Source of the DNA: Sphingomonas sp. Ant H11
GTDB lineage: Bacteria; Pseudomonadota; Alphaproteobacteria; Sphingomonadales; Sphingomonadaceae
Reading direction: 5' to 3'
Length of the DNA: 64,000 nucleotides
Assembly (NCBI RefSeq): GCF_000797515.1
Contig: NZ_JSBN01000002.1
Coordinates: 1 to 64,000 of the forward strand
A model generated the notes under the pieces. The model was not told the DNA's origin and did no database searches. It worked only from the letters and a program-made list of their open reading frames with translations. How positions within the stretch are numbered: the stretch's first letter is position 1; the number at the start of each line of letters is the position of its first letter. Below, in pieces: positions 9,665 to 18,469 of this stretch. Made by a program: the position numbers and the translations under genes.

Positions 9665-10565
9665 TCAGAAGAATTTCGCGAGCCGGAGGGTCAGGGTTGT
9701 GTCGCGCTTGAACGTATTCTGTGCGTCCACATCGTGTCCAACTTCCATCATGAACTGCGTTGTCGGGTCGAGCATCTGGGACCAGGCCACTCGAACTGTG
9801 GTGGATTCCATGTCCGCGCCCTTGATGCTTCCTACCGTTTCGGCGCCCCCCCGGCTTGTCGTGGCCCCAGCCGAGAGCATCGTCTTATCGCTTGCATTGT
9901 AGTTGACCCAGCCGAGCGCGGTATAGCTTGCATCCTTCTCGACTTGCACGCCACCGGGGCCATCGTTGTTGTCCCCATAGATTGTGACCTCCCCCCACAA
10001 CATCGACCGACCATTTGGGGGCGATATTGAACAGGAAGGCTGGCTGAACGGCGACAGACCATCGGTTGGACCCCAAGCTAGGCTTGGTGGCAGAATAGTT
10101 GCCGGTCGGCAGGGTGAGATAGGTGGCAATGCCAAAGTAGCGTCCGTTTTTGGCATCGTTCAGCGGCCAGATCGTACCGACAAGCGTAAGATCCCCGGAG
10201 GAGAAGTGCTTGGTGTCGATGTCGGTTCCGGCAATCCTCATATTGTTCAGACCTCCGAAGGGTTGCAGCACGTTCACGTCAACACGCATTCCCGCGAGGT
10301 CGAAATATTTGACATAGCGAAGAAGGGTCACGTTTGTGTCGAGATTGGAGTCCGCCACGTCGTCCCCATTCCCGTCAACCAAAGTGTCTGAGGTGCTGCC
10401 AAGATAATATACCAACGCAAGGTTCGTTCCCGCCGGTAAGGGCACGAAGTCGCGCGGCTGCGAATCCTGCCCATACGCGGCGGTCCCCGACATCAGGCAC
10501 TGAACAGCAAACCCGGCCGCGACAAACAATGAATACCGAACCCTTTTTCTTGGCGCCAACATCAT
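9665..10565 (-). CDS. Outer-membrane channel, phenol-degradation MetA/SphA-like transporter (frameshifted)
   Basis: Predicted outer-membrane beta-barrel of the MetA-pathway 'transporter' family, found in many aromatic and alicyclic catabolic operons and thought to pass hydrophobic substrates. It has a signal peptide (basic start, hydrophobic core, cleavage near TAAYGQDS), alternating strands, and ends in LRLAKFF with the C-terminal Phe typical of barrels. The frame breaks near 9996 at a run of six G on the coding strand, where five would restore VVGEVTIYGDN. Two tandem ATGs (10565, 10562) follow AGGAG; the second has the better spacing. It sits between the SDR and the alcohol dehydrogenase. 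Confidence 0.72.
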
Positions 10566-10575
10566 CACTTCTCCT

Positions 10576-10616
10576 ATTGTTGACTGCGCTCTGCGACTGT
10601 CCCGATTGTTGACTGC
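10576..10616. repeat. 12-bp direct repeat upstream of the channel gene
   Basis: ATTGTTGACTGC occurs at 10576-10587 and again at 10605-10616, 29 bases apart, just upstream of the channel gene start on the minus strand. It could be a paired activator site or a duplication scar. No regulator is assigned. Confidence 0.4.
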
Positions 10617-10637
10617 CGACAGGCAAGCTGTCGGCAG
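10613..10637 (-). terminator. GC-rich hairpin after the SDR gene
   Basis: CTGCCGACAG and CTGTCGGCAG form a perfect 10-bp stem with a 5-base loop, 44 bases downstream of the SDR stop in the direction of transcription. No U tract follows. It is more likely a partial terminator or mRNA-stability hairpin setting the expression ratio of upstream to downstream genes than a full stop. Confidence 0.45.
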
Positions 10638-10680
10638 ATCTCAGGTTCAGGGCTGCGCATTCGCAGCGGATCCGGAACGG

Positions 10681-11436
10681 TCAGTTCGCGGTGTACCCGC
10701 CGTCGACCACCAACTCGGCACCGTGGACGAACGAGGCTTCATCCGAGGCCAGGAACAGCACCGCGTTCGAAACTTCCTCGGGCTGGCAGGGCCGATTCAG
10801 CAGCGTCGGGCCAAGGAGCGCCTCCCGCGCTTCCGGATCGGCATGCAGAAGATCCTTGGTCATCGGCGTGTCGATGACGCCCGGGTGGATCGAATTGACC
10901 CGGATGCCCGTATCCGCCAGATCGACGGCGCAGGATTTGGTCATCAGCCGCACCGCGCCCTTGGAGCTGATGTAGGCCCCCGCCATCGCGGCGCCAGCGA
11001 TGCCGTAGATGGACGATATGTTGATGATCGAGGCCTTGCCCGATTCCTTCATCAGCGGCACGGCGGCACGGATGCCCAGATAGACGCCCTTCACGTTGAC
11101 GTTCATCACCCGGTCAAATTCCTCGGGCGAGGTCTCGTGCAGCGCCTTCAGGATCAGGATGCCGGCGTTGTTCACCAGAATGTCCAGCCGTCCGGCCTTG
11201 GCGCGCACGGCGTCGATGAGCTTTGACCAATCATCCTCGCTGGTCACGTCATGCTTGATGAAATCGGCCTTGCCCCCGGCAGCCACGATGCCCTTGGCCA
11301 CCGCTTCGCCCGCCGCTGCTTCGCGGTCGGTGACAAAGACATGCGCACCCTCGCGCGCCAGAAGTTCGGAGTGGGACTTGCCCATCCCCATCGCAGCGCC
11401 CGTCACGAGGGCGACTTTTCCCGATACACGTCCCAC
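10681..11436 (-). CDS. SDR family oxidoreductase; candidate cyclohexanol/cyclopentanol dehydrogenase
   Basis: Classical short-chain dehydrogenase, 251 residues from the GTG at 11436, chosen because AAGGAGAG lies seven bases upstream. It has a TGAAMGMG cofactor motif, NNAG, the active-site YISSK and the family ending HGAELVVDGGYTAN. It is flanked by the monooxygenase and the alcohol/aldehyde dehydrogenases, so the likely job is oxidation of the cyclic secondary alcohol to the ketone, as in ChnA/CpnA. Other secondary alcohols or hydroxysteroids are possible. The frame is intact. Confidence 0.85.
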   Translation of the reverse strand: MGRVSGKVALVTGAAMGMGKSHSELLAREGAHVFVTDREAAAGEAVAKGIVAAGGKADFIKHDVTSEDDWSKLIDAVRAKAGRLDILVNNAGILILKALHETSPEEFDRVMNVNVKGVYLGIRAAVPLMKESGKASIINISSIYGIAGAAMAGAYISSKGAVRLMTKSCAVDLADTGIRVNSIHPGVIDTPMTKDLLHADPEAREALLGPTLLNRPCQPEEVSNAVLFLASDEASFVHGAELVVDGGYTAN

Positions 11437-11525
11437 AGATTCTCTCCTTTGTTGCTCTCTTCTTGCTCTCTTCCGCAGAACCGGGCCTGGAACCATCGCC
11501 CCGGGCCTGCCGCCGATCCGCAGCC

Positions 11526-13174
11526 TCAGCCTGCGACCGTCTCGCGGTTGAAGATCATGGTCTGGTAGCCACCACCCTTCACCGCGTCGATCGCAGCGCG
11601 GTAGTTGCCAAGGCCCGCCAGGTAGAACATGACCGCGTTCTTCTTGCCGGGGATGTTGGCACCGAAGATCCAGCTGTCAGCTTTCGGGAACAGGGTCATG
11701 TCGGCAATCGTGCGGCACAGGGCGACCCATTCGTCGCGGGCAGCCTCGGTCGGCTCGATGCTCTTCAGACCCTTGGCCTCCATCATTTCGATGGTGTCCG
11801 AAAACCATTCGACCTGCGTCTCGATGCTTGGCGGCAAGTTTGTGAAGGGGCCGTTCGGGCCAAGGATCATGAAGAGATTCGGGAAATCCGCCTCCATCAT
11901 GCCCAGATAGCCCAAGGGGCCGTCCTTCCACTTGTCGCGCATCGTCAGGCCGCCGCGGCCGCGCAGGTCCATCCTCGTGTAGTTGCCGTCCACCGCGTCA
12001 AAGCCGGTAGCGAAGATCACCACGTCCAGTTCATGCTCGGCGCCGCTTTCCTGACGGATGCCGGTCGGGGTAAATTCCGCGATCGGATCAGCTTTCACAT
12101 CGGCCAGCGTGACGTTGGGGCGGTTGTAGACCCCGTAGTAGTCGCTCCCGCACAAGGGCCGCTTGGCGTAGAGGTCGGTCGGCGTCAGCTTCCTCGCGGT
12201 CTCGGGATCCTTCACGATCTGCCGGATCTTCTTCTTGATGAAGTCGGCCGCCGCGTCATTGGCGATCTGGCTGGTGGCGATGTCGCAGAAGGTGCCAAAC
12301 ATGAAGTAGAAACCGCCGCCGCGCTGCCATGCCGCCTCGAACACGCGCTCACGTTCCTCGGGCGTGGCTGTTTCCGCGGGGATGGTGCTTTCCTCGAAGC
12401 CGAACGCCACGGCCGACGATTTCACCTGTTTCCAGATGTCGTCATAGCTGGCCATCTGCGCAGCGATCGTCGCCTCGTCCTGCGGCGTGTTCCCGATCGG
12501 CACAACATATTGCGGCGAACGCTGGAACACCGTCAGGTGTTTCGCGATGGGGGCGGTGGCGGTGATTACCTGAGTCCCGGTCGAGCCGGTACCGATGATG
12601 CCCACGCGCTTGCCCTTCAGGTCGCCCCCCTCCGGCCAGGCACCGGTGTGCAGGATCTGTCCCTTGAAGCTGTCGATGCCCTTGAACGTCGGCAGGTTCG
12701 TCGCCGAGAGAAGGCCAAGACCGGTGATGAGGTATTTCGCCGTGACGGTCTGTCCCTTGTCGGTGGTCACATGCCAGAGCCCGGTTTTCTCGTTGAAACG
12801 GGCTGCGGTGACGCGGGTGTTGAACTCGTAGCTGCGGCGCAGATCGTAGGTATCCGCCACTTCGTTCATGTAGGAGAGGATCTCGGGCTGGGTCAGGTAG
12901 CGGGTCTTCCAGTGGCCTTTCTGCAGCAATTCGCCGCTGAAGGAATAGCGGTAGACGAAGCTTTCCGTGTCCGACAAGGCTCCTGGATAGCGGTTCCAGA
13001 ACCAGGTGCCGCCGACATCGCCGGCGCGTCATAGGCCTTGACGTTCAGGCTTTGCTCATTGCGAAGTTTGTAAACGGAGTAGAGGCCACCGAAGCCCGCG
13101 CCGACGACGACAGCATCGAAATCGGCGCCTTTGGTCTTGGTGGTTTCAAGAGTCTTGGTCATTGATCTTTCCAT
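11526..13174 (-). CDS. chnB: Type I Baeyer-Villiger monooxygenase, cyclohexanone/cyclopentanone type (frameshifted)
   Basis: FAD- and NADPH-dependent enzyme inserting one oxygen next to a ketone to give a lactone. Two Rossmann motifs (VVGAGFGGLY and IIGTGSTGTQ) flank the type I signature FKGQILHTGAWP (FxGxxxHxxxWP). Long stretches such as GPNGPFTNLPPSIE and SWIFGANIPGKKN match what I know of Acinetobacter cyclohexanone monooxygenase. The joined length, about 549 residues, fits. The frame breaks near 13025, where one base is missing before GDVGGTWFWNRYPGAL. The start may be 13174 or the second ATG at 13162. chnB is assigned by family resemblance; a cyclopentanone enzyme is the main alternative. 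Confidence 0.85.
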
Positions 13175-13265
13175 ATCATAGCTCCGAAGCCCCGTGCGAT
13201 ACGGGCCTGGTACCGGATTGACTGTCTTGACGCGTCAGGCCGCCCAGCGACGCTGGGCGGCGGGT

Positions 13266-14168
13266 TCACAGCGCGCGATACCAGGCGGCGATGCGGGCCA
13301 GTTCCTGATCGGCCTCGGGCGCACGGCCCGCCAGCGACGGAAAGACGTGCTGCATGCCGGGAACCACCGAAAGCGTCGTCTTCACGCCCGCGGCCTTGGC
13401 CTTGGCATAGAGCGCCTCCGAGTCGCTTTGCAGCGTCTCGGCGCTTCCGCAGGTGATGTAGAGCGGCGGGAAGCCGGTGAAGTCGTTCTCCAGCGGGTTG
13501 GCCAGCGGGTTGAGCGGGTCGGTTGCACCGCCCAGGAACATGCCCGCCATCCCTTCCAGGATGGCACGGCTGACAAGAGCGTCCGTCCCGGCATTGGTTT
13601 CCAACGTCTTGCCGCGCAGCGCCATATCGAGCCAGGGCGAATAGGCGATGACGGCACCCGGCAGCGACAGGCCAAGCTCGCGGAACTTCAAAACCGAGGC
13701 GACGGCAAGGTTGCCCCCTGCGCTGTCGCCCGCCGTTAGGATATTCTTCGCATCAAATCCCTTGGCCAGCAGCGCCTTGTAGGCGGCCACAGCATCCTCG
13801 ATCTGGGCGGGGAAGGGGTGTTCTGGCGCGCGGCGATAGTGCAGGTTGCAGGCTGTCGCGCCAAGAGCCTTGGCCAGATGCCCGACCATCTTGCGGTGGC
13901 TGTCGGCCGACCCCACGCAAAAGCCACCGCCATGGGTGTAGAGGATCACGCGCTTGGTGTCGGCACCGGCGGGCAGTGCCCAGATCGCCTCGACACCGCC
14001 CACATGGTCGCTCTTGTAGGTAACGTTCTCAGGCTCCAGCGCCGGCTGACCCCATTCGTCGAACATGCTGCGCAGATTCAGGATAGTGAGGTTCGGATTT
14101 TCGACCATCTGGTCGGTCCAACTCTGATAGAGCGACCGTAGTTTATCGGCCTCCTTGCTGATTATCAT
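13266..14168 (-). CDS. HSL-family esterase; candidate lactone hydrolase
   Basis: Alpha/beta hydrolase of the hormone-sensitive lipase family, 300 residues. HGGG (79-82) forms the oxyanion hole, GDSAGG has the nucleophile Ser149, and MQHVFPS has the His. The usual triad Asp in GxxDxL is Glu here (CGSAETL). The ATG at 14168 follows GAGAGGA and is preferred over upstream starts. It is the first gene of the minus-strand operon and lies 91 bases ahead of the monooxygenase, so the natural role is opening the lactone to the hydroxy acid (ChnC-like). The frame is intact. Confidence 0.83.
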   Translation of the reverse strand: MIISKEADKLRSLYQSWTDQMVENPNLTILNLRSMFDEWGQPALEPENVTYKSDHVGGVEAIWALPAGADTKRVILYTHGGGFCVGSADSHRKMVGHLAKALGATACNLHYRRAPEHPFPAQIEDAVAAYKALLAKGFDAKNILTAGDSAGGNLAVASVLKFRELGLSLPGAVIAYSPWLDMALRGKTLETNAGTDALVSRAILEGMAGMFLGGATDPLNPLANPLENDFTGFPPLYITCGSAETLQSDSEALYAKAKAAGVKTTLSVVPGMQHVFPSLAGRAPEADQELARIAAWYRAL

Positions 14169-14268
14169 GCTTCCTCTCCAAGAGATCGGTTTGTCTTGCA
14201 GATATCTTAGTCCGCTCGATCGGCATCCACGCGGCACACGCTGGCCACGGTGACGTCTTCCCAACATT

Positions 14269-14289
14269 TTCAACCTTGGAGGGGTTGAA
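14269..14289. promoter_or_regulatory. Inverted repeat upstream of the esterase operon
   Basis: TTCAACC and GGTTGAA are separated by seven bases, about 100 bases upstream of the esterase start. It is a candidate operator for one of the nearby regulators. A second, looser pair (CAGAATAC at 14438-14445, GTATTCTG at 14472-14479) lies further upstream. Evidence is symmetry and position only. Confidence 0.35.
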
Positions 14290-14480
14290 GTGGCCTGTAT
14301 TGAATAGTCTTGCTCGATACATTGTATATTCTTGCTGCCCGATCGAGGCGCGCTTCCGCGCGGCATGGGCTGGAACGGTCGCGCACCCGGTACCATGTTC
14401 GCGTCGCATGAGTGGAGGGGGTGTCTATTCCGACAGTCAGAATACTGTTCAGCAATCGGCGGTAGGATGAGGTATTCTGC

Positions 14481-14503
14481 AGTGCGGAAAAGTTTTCCGC
14501 ACT
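14481..14503. promoter_or_regulatory. Perfect palindrome, likely IclR-type operator
   Basis: AGTGCGGAAAA and TTTTCCGCACT are exact complements around a single central G. The core GGAAAA..TTTTCC resembles the E. coli IclR operator core (TGGAAA..TTTCCA). It ends one base before the -35 hexamer of the adjacent iclR-family gene and lies in the divergent region shared with the esterase operon, so it could mediate both autoregulation and operon control. Confidence 0.6.
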
Positions 14504-14504
14504 A

Positions 14505-14532
14505 TTGACAGGGGCGATAGCGCCACTAACCT
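14505..14532 (+). promoter_or_regulatory. Predicted sigma-70 promoter of the IclR gene
   Basis: A perfect TTGACA (14505-14510) is followed after 16 bases by TAACCT (14527-14532). The GTG start of the IclR gene lies 36 bases further, behind GGGGAGGAG. The promoter begins one base after the palindromic operator. Confidence 0.5.
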
Positions 14533-14568
14533 TGTCATCTAAGGGCGGACCGCCGGGGAGGAGCGAAC

Positions 14569-15360
14569 GTGCGACCACGCAAGGAGCGCGCAGAAGGCGA
14601 TGGAAAGGACCGCGATTTCGTGGTCGCTCTTGCACGGGGTCTCGAAATTCTACGCGCCTTTCGGCGCGAGGGAGAAGCACTTGGCAACGGCGACTTCGCC
14701 ATGCGCACCGGGTTGAGCAAGTCGACGGTCTCGCGCCTGACCTATACCCTCCACAAGCTCGACTATCTGAGCTGGAATCCCGACACCGCGCGCTATCAAC
14801 TTGCGCCGCCGGTGCTTTCGCTGGGGTTCTCCTGTCTGGCTGGCATGCCGCTGCGCCAGATCGCAAGGCCCTACATGCAGGAGCTTGCCGACCACACCGG
14901 GATGCCTGTCGCCCTGGCAAGCCCGGATCGCCTGACCATGGTTTATCTAGAGCGTTGCCGCGGGGAAAATGCGGTAACGCTCGCCATCGAGGTCGGCGCC
15001 CATATCAAGATGGCAACCACCGCCGTCGGGCGCGCCTATCTTTCCGTCATCCCTCCCGAACAGCGCGCCGCTTTGTTCGAGCAGCTTGGGCAGCACGAAG
15101 GGGCCGCCTGGGCGGAAGTCAGGCGCGGGATCGAGGCTGCGATCGAATGCTATCAGGAGCGTGGCTATTGTATGTCGCTCACTGAATGGAAGCCGGACGT
15201 CAATGCCGTTGCCGTGGCGCTTGTGCCGCGGGATGGCTCGCCGGCCATGGCCTTCAACTGTGGCGGGCCGTCTCAGAACCTGACGCGCGACTGGATCGAA
15301 AGCGATGTCGCGCCCCGCCTTGTCGAACTCGTCCGCCGCGTGTCGGCGATCGCCCACTGA
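14569..15360 (+). CDS. IclR family transcriptional regulator
   Basis: 263 residues: an N-terminal winged helix (about 20-80, with GLSKSTVSRLTYTLHKLDYL as recognition region) and a C-terminal effector domain (about 95-255). GTG start with GGGGAGGAG six bases upstream. It is divergent from the esterase-monooxygenase operon and preceded by a 23-bp palindrome, so it probably controls that operon and itself. The closest functional analogues are IclR-type regulators of protocatechuate and related catabolic genes. The effector is unknown. Confidence 0.85.
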   Translation: MRPRKERAEGDGKDRDFVVALARGLEILRAFRREGEALGNGDFAMRTGLSKSTVSRLTYTLHKLDYLSWNPDTARYQLAPPVLSLGFSCLAGMPLRQIARPYMQELADHTGMPVALASPDRLTMVYLERCRGENAVTLAIEVGAHIKMATTAVGRAYLSVIPPEQRAALFEQLGQHEGAAWAEVRRGIEAAIECYQERGYCMSLTEWKPDVNAVAVALVPRDGSPAMAFNCGGPSQNLTRDWIESDVAPRLVELVRRVSAIAH

Positions 15361-15379
15361 ATTCAGGACTTCGAACGAC

Positions 15380-16540
15380 ATGCCACTAGACCCCGAAACG
15401 CTTGCACAATTTCTGGACACACTAGGCCGCTTTGTGAAGGAGCGCCTGATCCCCAACGAGGAACTGGTAGCGGAAGAAGATGCCATTCCGCCCGCGCTGA
15501 TCGCCGAAATCCGTGACATGGGCCTTTTCGGCATGTCGATCCCCGAGGAGTTCGGCGGTCTGGGCCTGACGATGGCTGAAGAGGTAGCCGCGGCCCTCGT
15601 TCTGGGGCAGACGTCGCCTGTGTTCCGCTCGCTCGTCGGCACCAACAACGGCATCGGCTCGCAGGGGATCATCATCGACGGCACGCCGGAGCAGAAGGCG
15701 GCCTACCTGCCGAAGCTTGCAAGCGGTGAGATGATCGCTTCCTTTGCGCTGACCGAGCCCGACGCAGGCTCCGACGCCGGGTCGGTGCGCACCTCAGCGC
15801 GCCGTGATGGGGACCATTTCGTCCTAAATGGCACCAAGCGTTTCATCACCAACGCCCCGCACGCTCATGTCTTCACGGTCTTCGCACGCACGGACCCCAC
15901 AACCACCGATGCCTCGGGCGTGTCCGCCTTTCTGGTCGAGGCCGGAACGCCGGGGCTGTCGGTCGGGCCGCATGACAGGAAGATGGGGCAGAAGGGCTCG
16001 CACAGCAGCGATGTCATCCTGCAGGACGTTCGCGTCCCTGCCGACAACATCATCGGCGGCCCCGGCCGCGAGAACCAGGGCTTCAAGACCGCGATGAAGG
16101 TGTTGGACCGTGGCCGGCTCCACATCTCGGCGGTCTGCGTCGGTGCGGCGGAGCGGCTGATCCGCGACAGCCTCGCCTTTGCAATGGAGCGCAGGCAATT
16201 CGGTGAACCCATCGCCGAAAAGCAATTGGTGCAGGCGATGCTGGCCGACAGCCGCGCCGAGGCTTTTGCGGCACGCTGCATGATCGAGGAAACCGCGCGC
16301 CGCAAGGATTTCGGTGCCAATGTCTCCACCGATGCGGCCTGCTGCAAAATGTTTGCCAGCGAGATGGTGGGACGGGTCGCGGATCGCGCCGTGCAGATTC
16401 ACGGCGGGGCGGGCTATATGGCCGAATATGCCGTCGAACGCTTCTACCGCGATGTCCGGCTGTTCCGAATCTACGAGGGAACCACCCAGATCCAGCAGCT
16501 GGTCATTGCGCGGAACATGATCCGCGATGCCGCTGCCTGA
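15380..16540 (+). CDS. Acyl-CoA dehydrogenase
   Basis: FAD-dependent acyl-CoA dehydrogenase, 386 residues. FALTEPDAGSD binds FAD and substrate. RIYEGTTQIQQLVIARN supplies the catalytic Glu at the medium/short-chain position, and RRQFGEPIAEKQLVQ is a further family stretch. It starts 19 bases after the IclR stop and is probably co-transcribed. It could act on the CoA ester of the dicarboxylate made by the neighbouring alicyclic operon, but no CoA ligase is adjacent, so this is inference. Confidence 0.85.
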   Translation: MPLDPETLAQFLDTLGRFVKERLIPNEELVAEEDAIPPALIAEIRDMGLFGMSIPEEFGGLGLTMAEEVAAALVLGQTSPVFRSLVGTNNGIGSQGIIIDGTPEQKAAYLPKLASGEMIASFALTEPDAGSDAGSVRTSARRDGDHFVLNGTKRFITNAPHAHVFTVFARTDPTTTDASGVSAFLVEAGTPGLSVGPHDRKMGQKGSHSSDVILQDVRVPADNIIGGPGRENQGFKTAMKVLDRGRLHISAVCVGAAERLIRDSLAFAMERRQFGEPIAEKQLVQAMLADSRAEAFAARCMIEETARRKDFGANVSTDAACCKMFASEMVGRVADRAVQIHGGAGYMAEYAVERFYRDVRLFRIYEGTTQIQQLVIARNMIRDAAA

Positions 16541-16638
16541 ACGTTACGAAGCCTTGCGGTGAACTTCAACTTGGCGGCGTCCAACTGAGCGAACAAGGGG
16601 GTGCCGGGGAAGGTACCTCGTCCTAGGAGGAGGAAAAC

Positions 16639-17520
16639 ATGAGCAATCTAATTCCACCTGATCTGATCCCGCGGTGGATACCCGGAAACAGAACGCTCGA
16701 CAGTTCACGCCTCGGCTGGAGAGGCATCACGGTCATGGGCTACCAATACGATGAGCAGGAAGTCGACATCCCCGAGATGCGGGACTACATGATCGTCGTC
16801 TACCAGGGCGGGAAATCGACCATGCGGCGACGCAGCGGCGGCCCTTGGCAAACGGCGACCGTGGAGCGCGGCGTCGTGTCCCTGCTGACGCGGGCTGAGC
16901 AGTCGATCTGGCATTGGGACAAGCCGATCAACGTGAGGCATATCTATCTCAGCCATGACACCCTCGCCGAGACCGCGGAACAGGTTTTCGGGCGCGAGCC
17001 GGCATCGATCGAGATCGACGATCACCTCCGCCGCGTCGATACGGTCATTCCGCAGTGCCTTCAGGTTCTCGAGGATGAGATGGCGCATGGGGGTCCCGGT
17101 CAGAATCTTCTGGTCGACGCCGTCCGAACCCAGATCGCCGTTCATCTATTGCGCCGGTTCGCGAAGGTCGATCTGCCGAACCTGAATCCCACTGTCTTCA
17201 GCACACTGCAGAGCCACAGGATCCTCGAATTTATCGAAGAATATCTGGGTGAGAACTTCGGTCTCGAAAGCCTGGCAAGCACGGTCGGGCTGAGCCCTTT
17301 CCACTTTTCCAGGAAGTTCAAGGCCGAGTTTGGTCAGACGCCGCACTCTTTCATAATTCGCAAGAGGATCGAACGAGCAAAGACGATGTTGCAAAAGGGA
17401 AATATCTCCATGACGGCCGTGGCTCTCGACTGCGGGTTTTCAGACCAGAGTCATTTCTGCCGGACCTTCCGCAGGATGGTTGGCGTCACGCCCGCAGAAT
17501 ATCGGCGGTCCTCGGTGTGA
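16639..17520 (+). CDS. AraC/XylS family transcriptional regulator
   Basis: 293 residues. An N-terminal sensing region (to about 185) is followed by two helix-turn-helix units: LASTVGLSPFHFSRKFKAEF and VALDCGFSDQSHFCRTFRRM, then the family ending GVTPAEYRR. A very strong ribosome site (TAGGAGGAGG) precedes the ATG. Known cyclohexanone clusters use an AraC-type activator (ChnR), so this is the best candidate for the activator of the esterase-monooxygenase operon, about 2.5 kb away. Confidence 0.85.
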   Translation: MSNLIPPDLIPRWIPGNRTLDSSRLGWRGITVMGYQYDEQEVDIPEMRDYMIVVYQGGKSTMRRRSGGPWQTATVERGVVSLLTRAEQSIWHWDKPINVRHIYLSHDTLAETAEQVFGREPASIEIDDHLRRVDTVIPQCLQVLEDEMAHGGPGQNLLVDAVRTQIAVHLLRRFAKVDLPNLNPTVFSTLQSHRILEFIEEYLGENFGLESLASTVGLSPFHFSRKFKAEFGQTPHSFIIRKRIERAKTMLQKGNISMTAVALDCGFSDQSHFCRTFRRMVGVTPAEYRRSSV

Positions 17521-17569
17521 ATCGCGAACAAAACTGTAACGTTTCTGCGGAAAACCGAAGATACGGGAA

Positions 17570-17586
17570 TTGTTCAAGGCGAACAA
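17570..17586. promoter_or_regulatory. Inverted repeat upstream of second IclR gene
   Basis: TTGTTC and GAACAA flank AAGGC, a few bases upstream of the predicted -35. It is a candidate operator for autoregulation. Only symmetry and position support it. Confidence 0.4.
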
Positions 17587-17591
17587 CGTAC

Positions 17592-17620
17592 TTCCGAATT
17601 CGCCCTAGAAATTGTATAAT
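17592..17620 (+). promoter_or_regulatory. Predicted promoter of second IclR gene
   Basis: TTCCGA (17592-17597), 17 bases, then a perfect TATAAT (17615-17620). The ATG at 17648 follows CGGAGTGAGG. The -35 is weak, which suits an activated or tightly controlled gene. Confidence 0.45.
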
Positions 17621-17647
17621 CGGCTTAAAAGTCGAACGGAGTGAGGC

Positions 17648-18469
17648 ATGAAAGAGGTGCAAGGGGTCGCTGGCGAGAAAATGGCAAACGTAACGACGCG
17701 CGGCACTCAGAAGTTTGTCGGCGCAGTTGAGAATGCCATTTCCATCCTGCGTTTCCTGACCCATGACTATGCAGCGTCGGGTGTCGCCCGCATTGCTCGT
17801 GAAACCGGGATCAACGTTTCGACCACGTTCAACATCCTGCGTACCCTGGCGAATGAGGGTCTGATTTCGATGAATCCATCGACCAAGGAATATAGTCCAG
17901 GACTTGGACTTCTCGAGTTCTCTGTTCCCCTGTTGGGCACCAACCAGATCGATCTGTTGCACCCTGTCTTGGAGCAACTTTCGGTCGAGCGGCGGGCGTT
18001 GATCGGCCTGTGGAAAGTCACGCCCCATGACCGCATCGTGCTTGTGGATCGCGTGGTGGAAGGCAAGACGGTCCGTGTCGACATGGCGCTCGGGTCGCGA
18101 CTTCCGGCTCTTGCCGGCGCGGTGGGCCGCTGCGTCGCGGCGACCCGCCGGCTGCCGAATTCGGAACTGCGGCGCCGGTTCAGGTCGCTACGCTGGCAGA
18201 ACGCACCGACTTTCGAGGAGTATGCGGCAGACGTGGAGCGAGCCCAGCTGACCGGTTTCGCCTTCGACCACGGGAACCTCTTCCAAGGTCTCGACATTGC
18301 GGCCGCCGTTATCGTTGATCACGAGGGCCGGGTGCGCTTCGGTATCAGCGGCATTGCCATCATGGGCCAGATGACGAAGAAGGAACTCGACGCATTGGCC
18401 CGCGAACTGCGCGATACGACGAACCGCATTTCCGCTAATCTTTACGGAACCCACATTACTCATGCATGA
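17648..18469 (+). CDS. IclR family transcriptional regulator (second)
   Basis: 273 residues with the IclR layout: a winged helix (about 25-85, IARETGINVSTTFNILRTL) and an effector-binding domain (about 95-265). It differs clearly from the first IclR protein of the island. It has its own promoter and is followed by mobile-element debris, then by the minus-strand CitE gene. The target may be the alicyclic cluster, the itaconate-like cluster, or genes lost in the rearrangement. Confidence 0.83.
   Translation: MKEVQGVAGEKMANVTTRGTQKFVGAVENAISILRFLTHDYAASGVARIARETGINVSTTFNILRTLANEGLISMNPSTKEYSPGLGLLEFSVPLLGTNQIDLLHPVLEQLSVERRALIGLWKVTPHDRIVLVDRVVEGKTVRVDMALGSRLPALAGAVGRCVAATRRLPNSELRRRFRSLRWQNAPTFEEYAADVERAQLTGFAFDHGNLFQGLDIAAAVIVDHEGRVRFGISGIAIMGQMTKKELDALARELRDTTNRISANLYGTHITHA

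Noticed and set aside
11463-13034. 523-codon plus-strand frame over the monooxygenase
   Set aside because: Antisense to a clear Baeyer-Villiger monooxygenase with all motifs. No start signal or family.
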